Positions 36,220 to 43,825 of a stretch of 60,249 bases of DNA are shown here, piece by piece (the first letter of the stretch is position 1; every line of letters begins with the position of its first letter). A program made the translations under genes and the position numbers. The notes under the pieces are model-generated. The model saw nothing but the letters and a program-made list of their open reading frames with translations, was not told the DNA's origin and made no database searches. This DNA is from an uncultured bacterium. GTDB lineage: Bacteria > Pseudomonadota > Gammaproteobacteria > Burkholderiales > Burkholderiaceae_C. The stretch lies in NCBI GenBank assembly GCA_903830565.1, contig CAIKUF010000281.1, positions 1-60,249 of the forward strand, in the 5' to 3' direction.

Positions 36220-38325
36220 TCAGTGGCGCGAGCGCCGCACCATGCTGGCAACGTCCAAGATCAGCGCCACCCGACCGTCGCCCATGATCGTCGCCCCGGA
36301 GACGCCGTCGACCTTGCGGTAGTTGGCCTCGAGGTTCTTGACGACCACCTGTTGCTGGCCGAGCAATTCGTCGACGAGCAATGCGACGCGGCCGCCGTCG
36401 GCCTCCACGACGACCATGATCGCGCTCGCGGCGTCGGCGTCGCTGCGTGGCACGTTGAACACACGCTCGAGGTCGAGCACCGGCATGAATTCGTTGCGCA
36501 CCTCGACCAAGCGGCCCGTGCCGCCGACGGACTTGATGGTGTCGGCCTCGACCTGGAACGACTCGATGACGGATGACAGCGGCAGGATGTAGACCTCCTC
36601 GCCGACGCCGATCGACATGCCGTCCATGATCGCCAGCGTGAGCGGCAGGCGAACCGACACGCGCATACCGTAGCCCGCTGCCGAGTCGATTTCGACCGTG
36701 CCGCCGAGCGCGCTGATGTTGCGCTTGACGACGTCCATGCCGACGCCGCGGCCGGAGACGTCGGTGACGACATCGGCGGTCGAGAAGCCGGGGGCGAAGA
36801 TCAGGTCCCAGACCTCGCTGTCGGCGAGCGTGTCGGGGGCGTCGATGCCGCGCTCGCGCGCCTTCTCCAGGATCTTCGTGCGCGAGAGGCCACGCCCGTC
36901 GTCGCGCACTTCGATCACGATCGAGCTGCCCTGGTGCGAGGCCGAAAGCGTGAGCGTGCCCTGCTCGGGCTTGCCCAGCGCCACGCGCTCGGCGGGCAGT
37001 TCGATGCCGTGGTCGCAGGAGTTGCGAACCAGGTGCGTGAGCGGGTCGGTGATCTTCTCGACCATGCCCTTGTCCAGTTCGGTCGCCTCGCCCTTGGTCA
37101 CGAAGTTGACCTTCTTGCCGAGCTTACCGGCCAGGTCGCGCAGCATGCGCGGGAAGCGGCTGAAGACGATCGACATCGGGATCATGCGGATCGACATCAC
37201 CGATTCCTGCAGGTCGCGCGTGTTGCGCTCCAGGTCCGCGAGGCCGCTGGTGAGCTGCTGGTGCAGCGCCGCGTCCAGACCCATGCTCTTCTGCGCCAGC
37301 ATGGCTTGCGTGATGACGAGTTCGCCCACCAGATTGATGAGCTGGTCGACCCTATCGACCGACACCCGTAGCGTCGATGCTTCGGGCACCGCCGCGGCGA
37401 CGCGGGTCGCGCCGCCGTGCTGGGCCGCTTTGGCAGCGGCCTCGGCCTGTCCGGTGGCCGGCTCGGTCGCGGTGTCGGCGTCCATCGGCGCGCCGGGCGC
37501 GTTGGCGAAGAAGCCATAGCCCAGTTCCGGCGCTTCGGGCGCCGGTGCACCGGGCGCATCGTTGTGGAAGCCGAAGCCCTTGTCCAGCGGCTGCAATGTG
37601 AGCTGCTCTCGGGCGACGTGAAACGTGAACAGGTCCAGCAGGTCGTTGTCGCTGCTGGTCGTCGTGATCATGAAGCGCCGCATGAAGTCCGCGCTCTGCC
37701 CGCCGTCCAGCGGCTCGATGGTTCCCAGGTCCGGGATCTCGCGGAACAGCTCGAGCAGGTTGTCGGCGTCGTCGGTTCGCTCCAGTGGACCCACGCGCAG
37801 CTCGAGCTGGCGCAGGCCATACGCTCCCGACGGCACCGGCGCCTGTGTGGCCGCCTCGGCCGTCACCGTCGCTGCGGGAGAGGGCTCGGCGGCAAGCACC
37901 GGCTCGCCAGCGACGAGTGCGCGCACGCTGCGTAGGAGCTCGGTCGTGTCCACGGCGTTGCCGCCCGCGCCCTGGCGGCACGCGAGTTGGCTGCGCAATG
38001 CGTCGCCCGACTGCAACAGCACGTCGACCATGGGCGCGGTCGGCATGAGTTCGTGGCGGCGCAGCTTGTCGAGCAGGGTTTCCATCTGGTGCGTCAACTC
38101 GGCTACGTCGGCAAAGCCGAATGTCGCCGCGCCGCCCTTGATCGAGTGGGCACAACGGAAGATGGCGTTGAGTTCCTCATCGTCCGCGGTCTGGATGTCC
38201 AGCCCAAGCAGGAACTTCTCCATTTGATCGAGGTTTTCGCCGGCTTCCTCGAAGAAGACCTGGTAGAACTGAGTCAGGTCGATGCCGGCGTTTGGCTGCG
38301 AGCTGCCGGTTGTGGTGTCACCCAT
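36220..38325 (-). CDS. cheA: Chemotaxis histidine kinase CheA
   Basis: 701 residues. CheA autophosphorylates and passes phosphate to CheY. The P1 HPt domain has its His in FRCAHSIKGGAATFGF (about 56-71). A CheY-binding P2-like region covers about 170-250 (LELRVGPLERTDDADNLLEL). Ala/Pro-rich linkers lead to P3 dimerisation (STLRVSVDRVDQLINLVGEL, near 325). The P4 ATPase has the N box HLVRNSCDHGIELP and G boxes (VRDDGRGLS and DVSGRGVGMDVV), and a P5 CheW-like domain follows. All functional residues seem present. It lies 56 bases downstream of cheY and 185 bases upstream of the Cache gene. Confidence 0.96.
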   Translation of the reverse strand: MGDTTTGSSQPNAGIDLTQFYQVFFEEAGENLDQMEKFLLGLDIQTADDEELNAIFRCAHSIKGGAATFGFADVAELTHQMETLLDKLRRHELMPTAPMVDVLLQSGDALRSQLACRQGAGGNAVDTTELLRSVRALVAGEPVLAAEPSPAATVTAEAATQAPVPSGAYGLRQLELRVGPLERTDDADNLLELFREIPDLGTIEPLDGGQSADFMRRFMITTTSSDNDLLDLFTFHVAREQLTLQPLDKGFGFHNDAPGAPAPEAPELGYGFFANAPGAPMDADTATEPATGQAEAAAKAAQHGGATRVAAAVPEASTLRVSVDRVDQLINLVGELVITQAMLAQKSMGLDAALHQQLTSGLADLERNTRDLQESVMSIRMIPMSIVFSRFPRMLRDLAGKLGKKVNFVTKGEATELDKGMVEKITDPLTHLVRNSCDHGIELPAERVALGKPEQGTLTLSASHQGSSIVIEVRDDGRGLSRTKILEKARERGIDAPDTLADSEVWDLIFAPGFSTADVVTDVSGRGVGMDVVKRNISALGGTVEIDSAAGYGMRVSVRLPLTLAIMDGMSIGVGEEVYILPLSSVIESFQVEADTIKSVGGTGRLVEVRNEFMPVLDLERVFNVPRSDADAASAIMVVVEADGGRVALLVDELLGQQQVVVKNLEANYRKVDGVSGATIMGDGRVALILDVASMVRRSRH

Positions 38326-38381
38326 GGCGAACTCCTGCGTGGCGCGTGGTGGTGTGGCTGGGCTGTCCGCGTTGCGGATTG

Positions 38382-38744
38382 CTAGCGAATGACCTTGCGG
38401 ATCACCTCGATCAGCTTCGTGGGGTCGAATGGCTTGACCATCCAGCCCGTGGCGCCGGCGCTGCGGCCGGCCATCTTCATCTGGTCGCTCGATTCGGTCG
38501 TGAGGATCAGGATCGGCGTGGTCTTGAACTTGGGGTTCTCGCGCAGCTTTCGGGTCAGGCCGATGCCGTCCATGCGCGGCATGTTCTGGTCGGTCAGCAC
38601 GAGGTCGAAGTCGAGACCGCCAGCTTTTTCCAAAGCGTCTTGTCCGTCGATCGCTTCGACGACGTTGAAGCCGGCGCTCTTGAGCGTGAACGACACCATC
38701 TGGCGCATCGACGCAGAGTCGTCCACGGCGAGGATTGAATGCAT
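38382..38744 (-). CDS. cheY: Chemotaxis response regulator CheY
   Basis: 120 residues, a single receiver domain. Features are the acidic pair in ILAVDDSASM, the phosphorylated Asp in DLVLTDQNMPRMDG (about 51), Thr in ILILTTESS and Lys in GWMVKPFDPTKL. Phospho-CheY binds the flagellar switch. It is preceded by a good FliA-type promoter (38770-38796) and by the CheZ-like gene, and is followed by cheA. Confidence 0.95.
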   Translation of the reverse strand: MHSILAVDDSASMRQMVSFTLKSAGFNVVEAIDGQDALEKAGGLDFDLVLTDQNMPRMDGIGLTRKLRENPKFKTTPILILTTESSDQMKMAGRSAGATGWMVKPFDPTKLIEVIRKVIR

Positions 38745-38769
38745 TGAATGCTCCGGGTTTGCTCGGGTG

Positions 38770-38796
38770 ATATCGGCTGATTGAGTAATGGCTTTA
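38770..38796 (-). promoter_or_regulatory. Sigma-28 (FliA) promoter for cheY-cheA
   Basis: On the minus strand TAAA (38796-38793), a 15-base spacer and GCCGATAT (38777-38770) fit the FliA consensus TAAA-N15-GCCGATAA with one mismatch. The -35 overlaps the stop codon of the CheZ-like gene. It lies 26 bases before the cheY ATG, so the leader would be short. Confidence 0.7.
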
Positions 38797-39240
38797 GAAG
38801 AGGTCGATGGAACCGGCGTCCATCTCGTCCTGCGTCACCGGGTTGGGGTGCAAGGGCGGCATTTCCACTTCGGCCGGTCCGTCCTCGTCGTCGGCGAAGG
38901 TCTGGCGCGCGAGCTGGTCGACGCAACTGCGCAACCGGCGGTGGGTGTGCTGGATCAACTGCGTGGCCATGTCCTCGAACTGCAGTGCTACAACGGCATC
39001 GCCGAGCTGTCGTATCGCGGCTTCGAGCGGCGGCGAACGTTCGGCGGCGTTGCCCAGCGCGTCCAGACCGCGCCTGGCGCCATAGAAGCACTTCATCAGT
39101 TCCTCACAGGAGTGGGTGAGCAGCGCGTGCAAACGGTCCAGGTCGTTGCTGACCATCAGCAGGTGGTCCTGAATGTCGGCCGCGGCCAGCAGCGGCAAGC
39201 CCAGAAACGGCTCTTGCGCGGCGTTTTCGTTTGTCGCCAT
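38794..39240 (-). CDS. Compact CheZ-like chemotaxis phosphatase (candidate)
   Basis: 148 residues from the ATG at 39240 (MATNENAAQE), with GGAG seven bases upstream; a start 36 bases earlier is less likely. Almost wholly helical. Residues 86-98 read LQFEDMATQLIQH: Asp90 and Gln94 have the D-x3-Q spacing of CheZ (E. coli Asp143/Gln147 in FQDLTGQVI), the pair that dephosphorylates CheY. After an acidic linker (FADDEDGPAEVE) the chain ends EMDAGSIDLF, resembling the C-terminal CheY-binding peptide of CheZ that ends DDLLDSLGF. E. coli CheZ has 214 residues, so this is shorter. It directly precedes cheY. The role is inferred from motif and context. Confidence 0.6.
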   Translation of the reverse strand: MATNENAAQEPFLGLPLLAAADIQDHLLMVSNDLDRLHALLTHSCEELMKCFYGARRGLDALGNAAERSPPLEAAIRQLGDAVVALQFEDMATQLIQHTHRRLRSCVDQLARQTFADDEDGPAEVEMPPLHPNPVTQDEMDAGSIDLF

Positions 39241-39275
39241 CGATGCTCCATGTACGGCATGCCGCGCGTGCGACA

Positions 39276-39298
39276 CACGATCCGTGACGCGGATCGTG
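39276..39298. repeat. Palindrome in the cheZ-like/kinase divergent region
   Basis: Perfect 9-base inverted repeat CACGATCCG-TGACG-CGGATCGTG between the two divergent start sites. It could be an operator for a dimeric regulator or a structured leader; no U-run marks it as a terminator. Confidence 0.5.
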
Positions 39299-39415
39299 CG
39301 GCGGTACCGGTCGCCGTGTCACCTGGATTTCGGCAGCCCGGCGAAATTCATGAGGCCAATCTGCGCATCGACAAGCTGCCAGGGCAACGCCGTCCGACGG
39401 GGCATACTCCGCAAT

Positions 39416-40573
39416 ATGACATCGCCCGACTCGCAGCGCACCCTGCGCGTCCTGCACCTGGAGGACTCCGAGCTCGACCACGCGCTGACGCTGGCGCAGC
39501 TCAAGCGCGGCGGTCTGGACGTGAAGATGCAGCGCATCGACTCCGAGCCCGAGTTCCTGCGCGCACTGGAGCAGGACTGGGACGCGATCATCTCGGACTA
39601 CAACCTGCCGGGCTTCTCGGGCCTGGTCGCGCTGGACCTGCTCAAGGCGAGCGGGCGCGACATCCCCTTTCTGCTGCTCTCGGGTGAGATCGGCGAAGAC
39701 GCGGCCGTCGAGGCGATGCGCAACGGCAGTGCCGACTACCTGCCGAAGAACAACATGGCGCGCCTGGTGCCGGCGCTGCTGCATGCGGTCGACGCGAACG
39801 AGACGAGGCGCGCGCACCTGCGGGCCGACCGCGAGCTCGGCGAGAGCAAACAGCGCTTGCGCGAACTCGCGCAGCATCTTCAGACCAGCATCGAGGCCGA
39901 GCGGGCGGCGATCGCGCGCGAGATCCACGACGACGTCGGCGGCTCGCTGTCGGCGCTCAACTTCGACCTCGCCTGGATCGCGCGTCATTCCGACTCGCCG
40001 GCGGTTCGCCAGCGCGTGGCTTCGGCGCTCGAGACCCTCACCCTGGCGATCGAAGCCAGCCAGCGGGTGATGCACAACCTGCGCCCGGCGATCCTCGAGC
40101 AAGGCCTGGTGGCGGCGCTGCAGTGGATGTCGGCCCGCTTCGAGCGGCGCACGGGCTTGGCCTGCCGTTTCAGCAGCGACCGCGAGACGCTCGATCTGCC
40201 GCCCGGCGTGCCGCTGGTGGCCTACCGCACTGCGCAGGAGGCGCTCACCAACGTGACCAAGCATGCGCTGGCGACGCGCGTCTCGATCGAGCTCACCGTC
40301 GCGGCGGGAACGCTGACGCTGGAAGTCAGCGACAACGGCCGCGGCCTCGATCGCGACGACCTCGCCAAGGAGCGCTCGTTCGGCATTCGCGGCCTGCACG
40401 AGCGCGCGAGCACGGTCGGCGGCTGGGTCGACCTGAGCAGCGGCGCGGGCGGCACCACACTGATCCTCTCGGTGCCGCTGCAAGCCGCCGAAGTGGCGGC
40501 CGGCATGGCGCCATCGCACGAGCAGGAACTCGCCAGCGCGCAAGTCAACCCGAGCAATTGGGGTGACCTGTGA
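39416..40573 (+). CDS. Hybrid sensor: receiver domain plus NarX/DegS-type histidine kinase
   Basis: 385 residues from the ATG at 39416 (MTSPDSQRTL). The N-terminal receiver domain (about 10-130) has its acidic site in LHLEDSELD and the Asp in IISDYNLPGFSG. There is no membrane segment, so input comes through phosphorylation or protein contact. A HisKA_3 helix pair follows, with the phosphoacceptor His in AREIHDDVGGSLSAL (near 172). The HATPase contains AYRTAQEALTNVTKHA, EVSDNGRGLD and FGIRGLHERAS. It overlaps the NarL-type regulator gene by four bases (GTGA). It is divergent from the chemotaxis cluster but not clearly part of it. Confidence 0.92.
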   Translation: MTSPDSQRTLRVLHLEDSELDHALTLAQLKRGGLDVKMQRIDSEPEFLRALEQDWDAIISDYNLPGFSGLVALDLLKASGRDIPFLLLSGEIGEDAAVEAMRNGSADYLPKNNMARLVPALLHAVDANETRRAHLRADRELGESKQRLRELAQHLQTSIEAERAAIAREIHDDVGGSLSALNFDLAWIARHSDSPAVRQRVASALETLTLAIEASQRVMHNLRPAILEQGLVAALQWMSARFERRTGLACRFSSDRETLDLPPGVPLVAYRTAQEALTNVTKHALATRVSIELTVAAGTLTLEVSDNGRGLDRDDLAKERSFGIRGLHERASTVGGWVDLSSGAGGTTLILSVPLQAAEVAAGMAPSHEQELASAQVNPSNWGDL

Positions 40574-41205
40574 TCAAGGTGGTTCTCTGCGACGACCACG
40601 CGCTGATCCGGCGCGGCATTCGCGACACGCTCTCGGACGCCCCTGACATTGAGGTCGTCGGCGAGGCTGGCGACTACGGCGAGTTGCGCACGCTGCTGCG
40701 CACGACCGCCTGCGACGTGCTCGTGCTCGACATCAACCTGCCGGGGCGCAGCGGGCTGGATGTGCTGCACGTGCTCAAGGACGAAGGCCCGCCGCCGCGC
40801 GTGCTGGTGGTCAGCATGTACCCGGAAGACCAGTACGCGATCCGCGCGCTGCGTGCCGGTGCGTTCGGCTACGTGAACAAGGGCGGCGACCCGGCGCTGA
40901 TCGTCGCCGCCGTGCGCACGGTTGCGCAGGGCCGCAAGTACGTCACGCCCGAGATCGCACAAATGCTGGTCGAGAGCCTGACGACGCCGGTCAGCGCGCA
41001 GGCGCACGAGAAGCTCTCGGATCGCGAGCTGCAGACGCTGGTCATGATCGCGTCGGGCAAGCGGCTGTCCGACATCGCCGAGGAGCTCAGCCTCAGCCCG
41101 AAGACGGTCAGTGTCTACCGCGCCCGCGTGCTCGAGAAGCTCGGCCTGACCAACAATTCCGAGATGACGGTCTACGCGATCCGCAACGGGCTGGTCGGGG
41201 ACTGA
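40570..41205 (+). CDS. NarL/UhpA-type response regulator
   Basis: 211 residues from GTG at 40570. The receiver domain (about 1-120) has CDDHALIRRGI, the phosphorylated Asp in VLVLDINLPGRSG and YVNKGGDP. The LuxR-type helix-turn-helix (about 145-205) reads LSDRELQTLVMIASGKRLSD, then SLSPKTVSVYRARVLEKL. It is the overlapping partner of the cytoplasmic hybrid kinase upstream. Target genes are not evident; the polyphosphate kinase gene begins 57 bases downstream on the same strand. Confidence 0.93.
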   Translation: MIKVVLCDDHALIRRGIRDTLSDAPDIEVVGEAGDYGELRTLLRTTACDVLVLDINLPGRSGLDVLHVLKDEGPPPRVLVVSMYPEDQYAIRALRAGAFGYVNKGGDPALIVAAVRTVAQGRKYVTPEIAQMLVESLTTPVSAQAHEKLSDRELQTLVMIASGKRLSDIAEELSLSPKTVSVYRARVLEKLGLTNNSEMTVYAIRNGLVGD

Positions 41206-41233
41206 GAGGCTCACGGCGTCGATCGTCGTGAAA

Positions 41234-41262
41234 CTGTCGTCGAACGCTCATAAACTTGCCGT
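41234..41262 (+). promoter_or_regulatory. Possible PhoB (Pho) box before ppk
   Basis: Three 7-base units at 11-base steps (CTGTCGT, CGCTCAT, TTGCCGT) with 4-base spacers resemble the Pho-box repeat CTGTCAT; they match 6, 5 and 4 of 7 positions. Phosphate control of polyphosphate kinase is known in other proteobacteria. The site abuts the start codon, leaving little room for a downstream promoter, which counts against it. Confidence 0.3.
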
Positions 41263-43335
41263 ATGACCGTTGCCGCTACCGCGCTCGCGCTGCTCAACCG
41301 CGAAACCGCGGTCCTCGAATTCAATCGCCGCGTTCTGGCCCAGGCCAGGCGCGCGGACGTGCCGCTGCTCGAGCGGCTGCGCTACATCTGTATCGTCTCG
41401 TCGAACATGGACGAGTTCTTCGAGATCCGCCTCGCCGATTACATCGAGGCGGCGCGCCAGCCCGGCACGGGCGTCGCCAACAGCGATCTCGAATCGGTGT
41501 CGCGCCAGGCGCATGCGCTGATCGACGAGCAGTACAAGATCTTCAACGACGAGGTGACGCCGGATCTGCAGCGCGCCGGCATCGTCATCGTCAACCATGC
41601 CGAGCGCGATAAGGCGCAGTCGCGCTGGGTCGACGAGTTCTTCCAGTCGCAGGTGCGGCCGCTTCTGGTGCCGGTCGGGCTGGACCCGGCGCACCCTTTT
41701 CCGCAGGTGGCCAACAAGTCGCTCAACTTCATCATCCGTCTGGGCGGCACCGACGCCTTCGGGCGCGAGAACAAGATCGCCATCGTCAAGGTGCCGCGCG
41801 TGCTGCCCCGCGTCATCCGGCTGCCGGACAAGCTGGCCGGCGGCAAGCAGGCCTTCGTGCTGCTGACGAGCGTGATCCGGGCCCACCTCGGCGAGCTGTT
41901 CCAGGGCCGGCGCGTCGAGGCCTTCTCGCAGTTCCGGCTGACGCGCGATTCCGAGCTCGCGGTCGACGATGAGGACGTGAAGAACCTGCGCCAAGCGCTG
42001 CGCACGGGCCTGACGACGCGTCACTTCGGGCAGGCCATAAGGCTCGAGGTCGTGAAGAGCTGCCCGCCCGAGTTGTCCGACTTCCTGCTGCGCCAGTTCG
42101 GCCTGCCGCCGGCCGCGCTCTACCACGTCGACGGGCCGGTCAACCTGGTGCGGCTGAACGGGCTGATCGATGCCGCCGACGCGCCCAAGCTGCGCTTCCC
42201 GTCCTACACACCGTCGTGGCCGGCGGCGCTGCCGCGCGACGTGCCGATCTTCTGGCGCTTGCGCCAGGGCGACGTGCTGCTGCACCACCCGTTCGAGTCG
42301 TTCGAGCCGGTGGTGCGCTTCCTGCGCGAGGCGGTGTACGACCCGAACGTGCTCGCCATCAAGCAGACGATCTACCGCACCGGCACCGAATCGCCGCTGA
42401 TGGACCTGCTGATCGAGGCCGTTCGCCGCGGCAAGGAAGTGATGTGCGTCGTCGAGCTCAAGGCGCGCTTCGACGAGGAGGCCAACATCAACTGGGCCGA
42501 GCGTCTCGAGGCCATCGGCGCGCAGGTGGTCTACGGCATCGTCGGCCTGAAGACGCACGCCAAGCTGCTGCTCGTGACGCGCCGCGAGGGCACGACCAAG
42601 CGCCCGGTGCTGCGCCGCTACGTTCACCTTTCAACCGGCAACTACAACCCGAAGACGGCCAGGCTCTACACCGACGTCGGCTACCTGTCGGCAGACGCCA
42701 AGCTGACTGCGGACGCCGACAGCGTGTTCCAGCAGCTCGCGAGCCTGGGCAAGACGCAGCCGCTGCGCAGGCTGCTGCAGGCGCCGTTCACCTTGCACAG
42801 CGAACTGATGAAGCAGATGCAGCGCGTCGCGCAGGCGGCGCGCACGGGCCACGATGCCCGCATCGTGCTCAAGATCAACGCGCTGACCGATGCCGCGCTG
42901 ATCGGCGCGCTCGTGGACGCCGGCCAGGCCGGGGCCGAGATCGACCTCATCGTGCGCGGCGCCTGTTCGCTCGCGCCCGGGGTGCCGGGCAAGACCGAGC
43001 GCATCCGCGTGCGATCGGTGATCGGGCGTTTTCTCGAGCACACGCGGCTGCTCTATTTCCGCTGGGGCGACGGCGCGAGCGACGAGGCGCTGTACCTGAC
43101 CAGCGCCGACTGGATGAGCCGCAACATGTTCCGCCGCATCGAGATCGCGTGGCCGGTGCGTGACCCCGCGCTGCGCCAGCGGCTGGTCGACGAATGCCTG
43201 GTGCCCTATCTGCTCGACGCCAAGGATGCCTGGCTGGAGCAACCCGACGGCAGCTACGTGGCGGTGGGCGGCGACGGCGCGAGCGCGCAGCAGGCCTTGA
43301 TGACCCGGCTGCAAGGCAGCCGCCGGCCTGTTTGA
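41263..43335 (+). CDS. ppk: Polyphosphate kinase 1
   Basis: 690 residues. PPK1 reversibly builds polyphosphate from ATP. The N domain starts LLNRETAVLEFNRRVLAQA and IVSSNMDEFFEIR. The two phospholipase-D-like catalytic domains contain AIKQTIYRTG (about 366-375), the catalytic His in GIVGLKTHAKLLLV (about 426-439), and VHLSTGNYNPKTARLYTD. The C-terminal YLTSADWMSRNM follows. All key blocks are present and length is normal. It leads a ppk-sixA run and faces ppx across sixA, so synthesis and breakdown of polyphosphate are encoded together. Confidence 0.97.
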   Translation: MTVAATALALLNRETAVLEFNRRVLAQARRADVPLLERLRYICIVSSNMDEFFEIRLADYIEAARQPGTGVANSDLESVSRQAHALIDEQYKIFNDEVTPDLQRAGIVIVNHAERDKAQSRWVDEFFQSQVRPLLVPVGLDPAHPFPQVANKSLNFIIRLGGTDAFGRENKIAIVKVPRVLPRVIRLPDKLAGGKQAFVLLTSVIRAHLGELFQGRRVEAFSQFRLTRDSELAVDDEDVKNLRQALRTGLTTRHFGQAIRLEVVKSCPPELSDFLLRQFGLPPAALYHVDGPVNLVRLNGLIDAADAPKLRFPSYTPSWPAALPRDVPIFWRLRQGDVLLHHPFESFEPVVRFLREAVYDPNVLAIKQTIYRTGTESPLMDLLIEAVRRGKEVMCVVELKARFDEEANINWAERLEAIGAQVVYGIVGLKTHAKLLLVTRREGTTKRPVLRRYVHLSTGNYNPKTARLYTDVGYLSADAKLTADADSVFQQLASLGKTQPLRRLLQAPFTLHSELMKQMQRVAQAARTGHDARIVLKINALTDAALIGALVDAGQAGAEIDLIVRGACSLAPGVPGKTERIRVRSVIGRFLEHTRLLYFRWGDGASDEALYLTSADWMSRNMFRRIEIAWPVRDPALRQRLVDECLVPYLLDAKDAWLEQPDGSYVAVGGDGASAQQALMTRLQGSRRPV

Positions 43336-43344
43336 GGAGACGCG

Positions 43345-43806
43345 ATGGACCTGATCCTGTGGCGGCATGCCGAAGCCGAAGCCCCTGGCCCCGGGCAGGA
43401 CGACCTCGATCGCAGCCTCACGCCCAAGGGCGAGCGCCAGGCCCGGCGCATGGCCGAGTGGTTGAACCAGCGCCTGCCCGAATCGACGCGCATCCTCGTC
43501 AGCCCCGCGCTGCGCACACAGCAGACGGCCAAGGCGCTGGAGCGGAGATTCAAAACCGTGGCCGCGCTGGCGCCCGAGTGCGGAGCCGATGAACTGTTGG
43601 CCGCGGCGCGCTGGCCGAAATCCGGCGAGCCGGTGCTGATCGTGGGCCACCAGCCGACGCTGGGCATCGTCGCCGCGCGACTGCTGGCCGGCGCCGATCT
43701 GGCCTGGTCGGTGAAGAAGGCTGCCGTCTGGTGGCTGGGGCAGCGCGATCGCGAAGGGACGGAGCAAGTGACCTTGCTGGCCGTGCAAGGGCCCGACAAG
43801 ATCTAG
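43345..43806 (+). CDS. sixA: Phosphohistidine phosphatase SixA
   Basis: 153 residues. Histidine phosphatase superfamily: the RHG-type motif is LWRHAEAE at 5-12, with the partner His in IVGHQPTLG near 101. SixA removes phosphate from phosphohistidine, for example on HPt domains or the nitrogen PTS. GAGGAG lies eight bases before the ATG, only nine bases after the ppk stop, so the genes are co-transcribed. PPK1 works through a phosphohistidine intermediate, which makes this pairing suggestive. Confidence 0.9.
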   Translation: MDLILWRHAEAEAPGPGQDDLDRSLTPKGERQARRMAEWLNQRLPESTRILVSPALRTQQTAKALERRFKTVAALAPECGADELLAAARWPKSGEPVLIVGHQPTLGIVAARLLAGADLAWSVKKAAVWWLGQRDREGTEQVTLLAVQGPDKI

Positions 43807-43825
43807 TCGGCGCCGCGCGCCGCGA

